Shown piece by piece: positions 63,301 to 64,000 of a DNA stretch of 64,000 nt. The translations under genes and the position numbers were made by a program. The notes below the pieces were generated by a model that was given only the letters and a program-made list of their open reading frames with translations, ran no database searches and was not told the origin of the DNA. Position 1 is the stretch's first letter; each line of letters starts with the position of its first letter. Source of the stretch: Rhytidiadelphus loreus (Eukaryota; Streptophyta; Bryopsida; Hypnales; Hylocomiaceae); NCBI GenBank assembly GCA_947034895.1, contig OX344763.1:79007093-79071092 (forward strand), in the 5' to 3' direction.

Positions 63301-63962
63301 TTCTCCACGAGTTTTCCATTTTTAAGGAACGTGGATTTCATGAGTTTCTACTTTTCTGGACACTAAAGTACAGGGCACAATCCTTGCCCCCACTAATATT
63401 TTCTTTCATAAACAAGGCCCTTGAAAGTGGCCACCAATAGCACATTTTTTTCGATTCGAAAGTTTGGGAATAATTGCAACTTGCTCCACGAGTTTTCCAT
63501 TTTTAAGGAACGTGGATTTCATGAGTTTCTACTTTTCTGGACACTAAAGTACAGCGCACGGTCCTTGCCCCCACTAATATTTTGATTCGCAAACAAGGTC
63601 ATTGAAAGTGGCAACCAATAGCATAGTTTTTTCGATTCGAAAGTTTGGGAATAATTGCAACTTGTTCCACGTGTTTTCCATTTTCAAGGAACGTGGATAT
63701 CATGACTTTTTACTTTTCTGGACACTAAAGTACAGCGCACGGTCCTTGCCCCCACTAATATTTTGCTTCGCGAACAAGGTCATTGAAAGTGGCCACCAAT
63801 AGCATAGTTTCTTCGATTCGAAAGTTTGGGAATAATTGCAATTTGTTCCACGTGTTTTCCAATTTTAAGGAACGTGGATTTCATAAGTTTCTACTTTCTG
63901 GACACTAAAGTACAGCGCACGGTCCTTGCCCCCACTAATATTCTGTTTGGCGAACAAGGTCA
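60344..63962. repeat. Domain IX: mixed units with short-range copies
   Basis: Twenty units. The units at 61068 and 61249 look identical and share TTTTTAAAGAACG with 60887. Units 61973-62336 resemble 43875-44236. Units 62516-63058 resemble 58716-59077 with an added TTTTACGGAACG copy. From 63059 the order matches 45866 onward, including CATGTCTTTC (63159/45966), so the domain VII series restarts at the right edge. Confidence 0.75.
63783..63962. repeat. 180-bp unit with a T-run deletion
   Basis: CTACTTTCTGG replaces CTACTTTTCTGG (or the CTACTTTTTTGG common in this class) near 63896, removing one base. It is the third and last length change found in the window and is unrelated to the other two. 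Confidence 0.9.
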
Positions 63963-64000
63963 TTGAAAGTGGCCACCAATAGCATAGTTTCTTCGATTCG
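63963..64000. repeat. Partial satellite unit at right window edge
   Basis: The last 38 bases are unit positions 1-38, with the AGTTTCTTCG variant at 24-33. The array continues beyond the right edge. The two variants just before it (GCTTCGCGAAC tail, then GTTTGGCGAAC tail) match the order seen at 46409-46771. Confidence 0.97.

Larger units (their letters stand above)
1..64000. repeat. 181-bp satellite DNA array, probably centromeric or pericentromeric
   Basis: A 181-bp unit repeats head to tail in one orientation over the full window. The anchor TTGAAAGTGG recurs every 181 bases from 73 to 63963, apart from three 1-base deletions, giving 353 complete units. Landmarks found in nearly every unit are GTGGCCACCAATAGCAT (unit 7-23), GATTCGAAAGTTT (33-45), TAATTGCAA (51-59), GGACACTAAAGTACA (119-133) and CCCCACTAATATT (149-161). 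One counted unit is 38% G+C. No gene, transposon or other sequence interrupts it. Unit length near one nucleosome plus linker, long homogeneous arrays and higher-order repeats are typical of eukaryotic centromeric satellites; the centromeric role is inferred. I cannot name the satellite or the species. Confidence 0.97.

Noticed and set aside
73..63802. Overlapping 66-codon open frames, one per unit, as a repeated small-protein gene family
   Set aside because: They begin at TTG, not ATG, and end at the TAG in CCAATAGC of the next unit. Because 181 is not a multiple of 3, each overlaps the next in another frame. The A/B differences fall at codon positions 1, 2 and 3 without third-position bias, and units with TTTTGATTCGC (such as 29395, 30843, 33739) have an in-frame TGA. 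Nothing suggests coding selection.
1..64000. CRISPR array (regular repeats with spacers)
   Set aside because: The whole 181-bp period is conserved, with no short repeat alternating with unique spacers, and the unit is far too long.
1..64000. Transposon, retrotransposon or rDNA spacer origin
   Set aside because: I found no terminal repeats, target duplications, polyprotein frames, rRNA or promoter sequences. The unit is constant across the window.
1..64000. Assignment to a named satellite or species (for example Arabidopsis CEN178, alpha satellite, Citrus 181-bp repeat)
   Set aside because: The sequence does not resemble CEN178 or alpha satellite as I know them, and the Citrus 181-bp satellite is described as GC-rich whereas this is near 38% G+C. 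Length alone is not enough for a name.

Overview
The whole 64,000-base window is one tandem satellite DNA array. A 181-bp unit repeats head to tail on the given strand from the first base to the last. Taking T of TTGAAAGTGG as unit position 1, there are 353 complete units (73-63962), flanked by a partial unit at each edge (1-72 and 63963-64000). The spacing closes exactly: 353 x 181 minus three single-base deletions (near 54006, 59978 and 63896) places the last unit start at 63963. I see no protein-coding gene, RNA gene, transposon, simple-sequence tract, inversion or unrelated spacer.

This is eukaryotic, centromere- or heterochromatin-type satellite. The unit is about one nucleosome plus linker long. 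One unit counted by hand (the A-type form with AACG at 133-136 and a TTTTATAAAC tail) has 69 G+C of 181, or 38%. Unit length, higher-order repeats and CpG-decay-type variation suit a genome with CpG methylation, such as a plant or vertebrate. I do not recognise the sequence as a named satellite, so species and chromosome stay open; a plant centromere is my weak first guess.

Units differ at a few clustered positions: 24-32, 46, 63/64/71/80 (a linked A/B haplotype), 89, 105, 134-136, 140, 146-147 and 161-178. Strings of variants repeat in order, so the array carries higher-order repeats (HORs), but no single HOR period covers the window. Layout: (I) 73-7674, short cassettes with a 4,887-bp displaced copy; (II) 7675-12199, with a 7-unit HOR in tandem (1,267 bp); (III) 12200-25593, large displaced duplications (offsets 6,154, 2,715 and 3,077 bp); (IV) 25594-31204, 10-unit then 8-unit HORs; (V) 31205-37358, dimer, trimer and 11-unit repeats; (VI) 37359-44417, 8-unit HORs; (VII) 44418-48037, a 10-unit HOR in tandem; (VIII) 48038-60343, a 12-unit HOR inside a roughly 6-kb duplication; (IX) 60344-64000, mixed units ending in a return of the domain VII order.

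The unit has candidate functional elements: a strongly conserved box around TTCGAA with partial CENP-B-box similarity, a CACGTG/CACGAG switch, and a short hairpin-capable inverted repeat kept in both haplotypes. The 66-codon frames that tile the array are a by-product of the repeat and are not genes. The main interest is the record of layered unequal exchange: units, short HORs and multi-kilobase blocks duplicated in a sequence that shared rare variants partly allow one to order.
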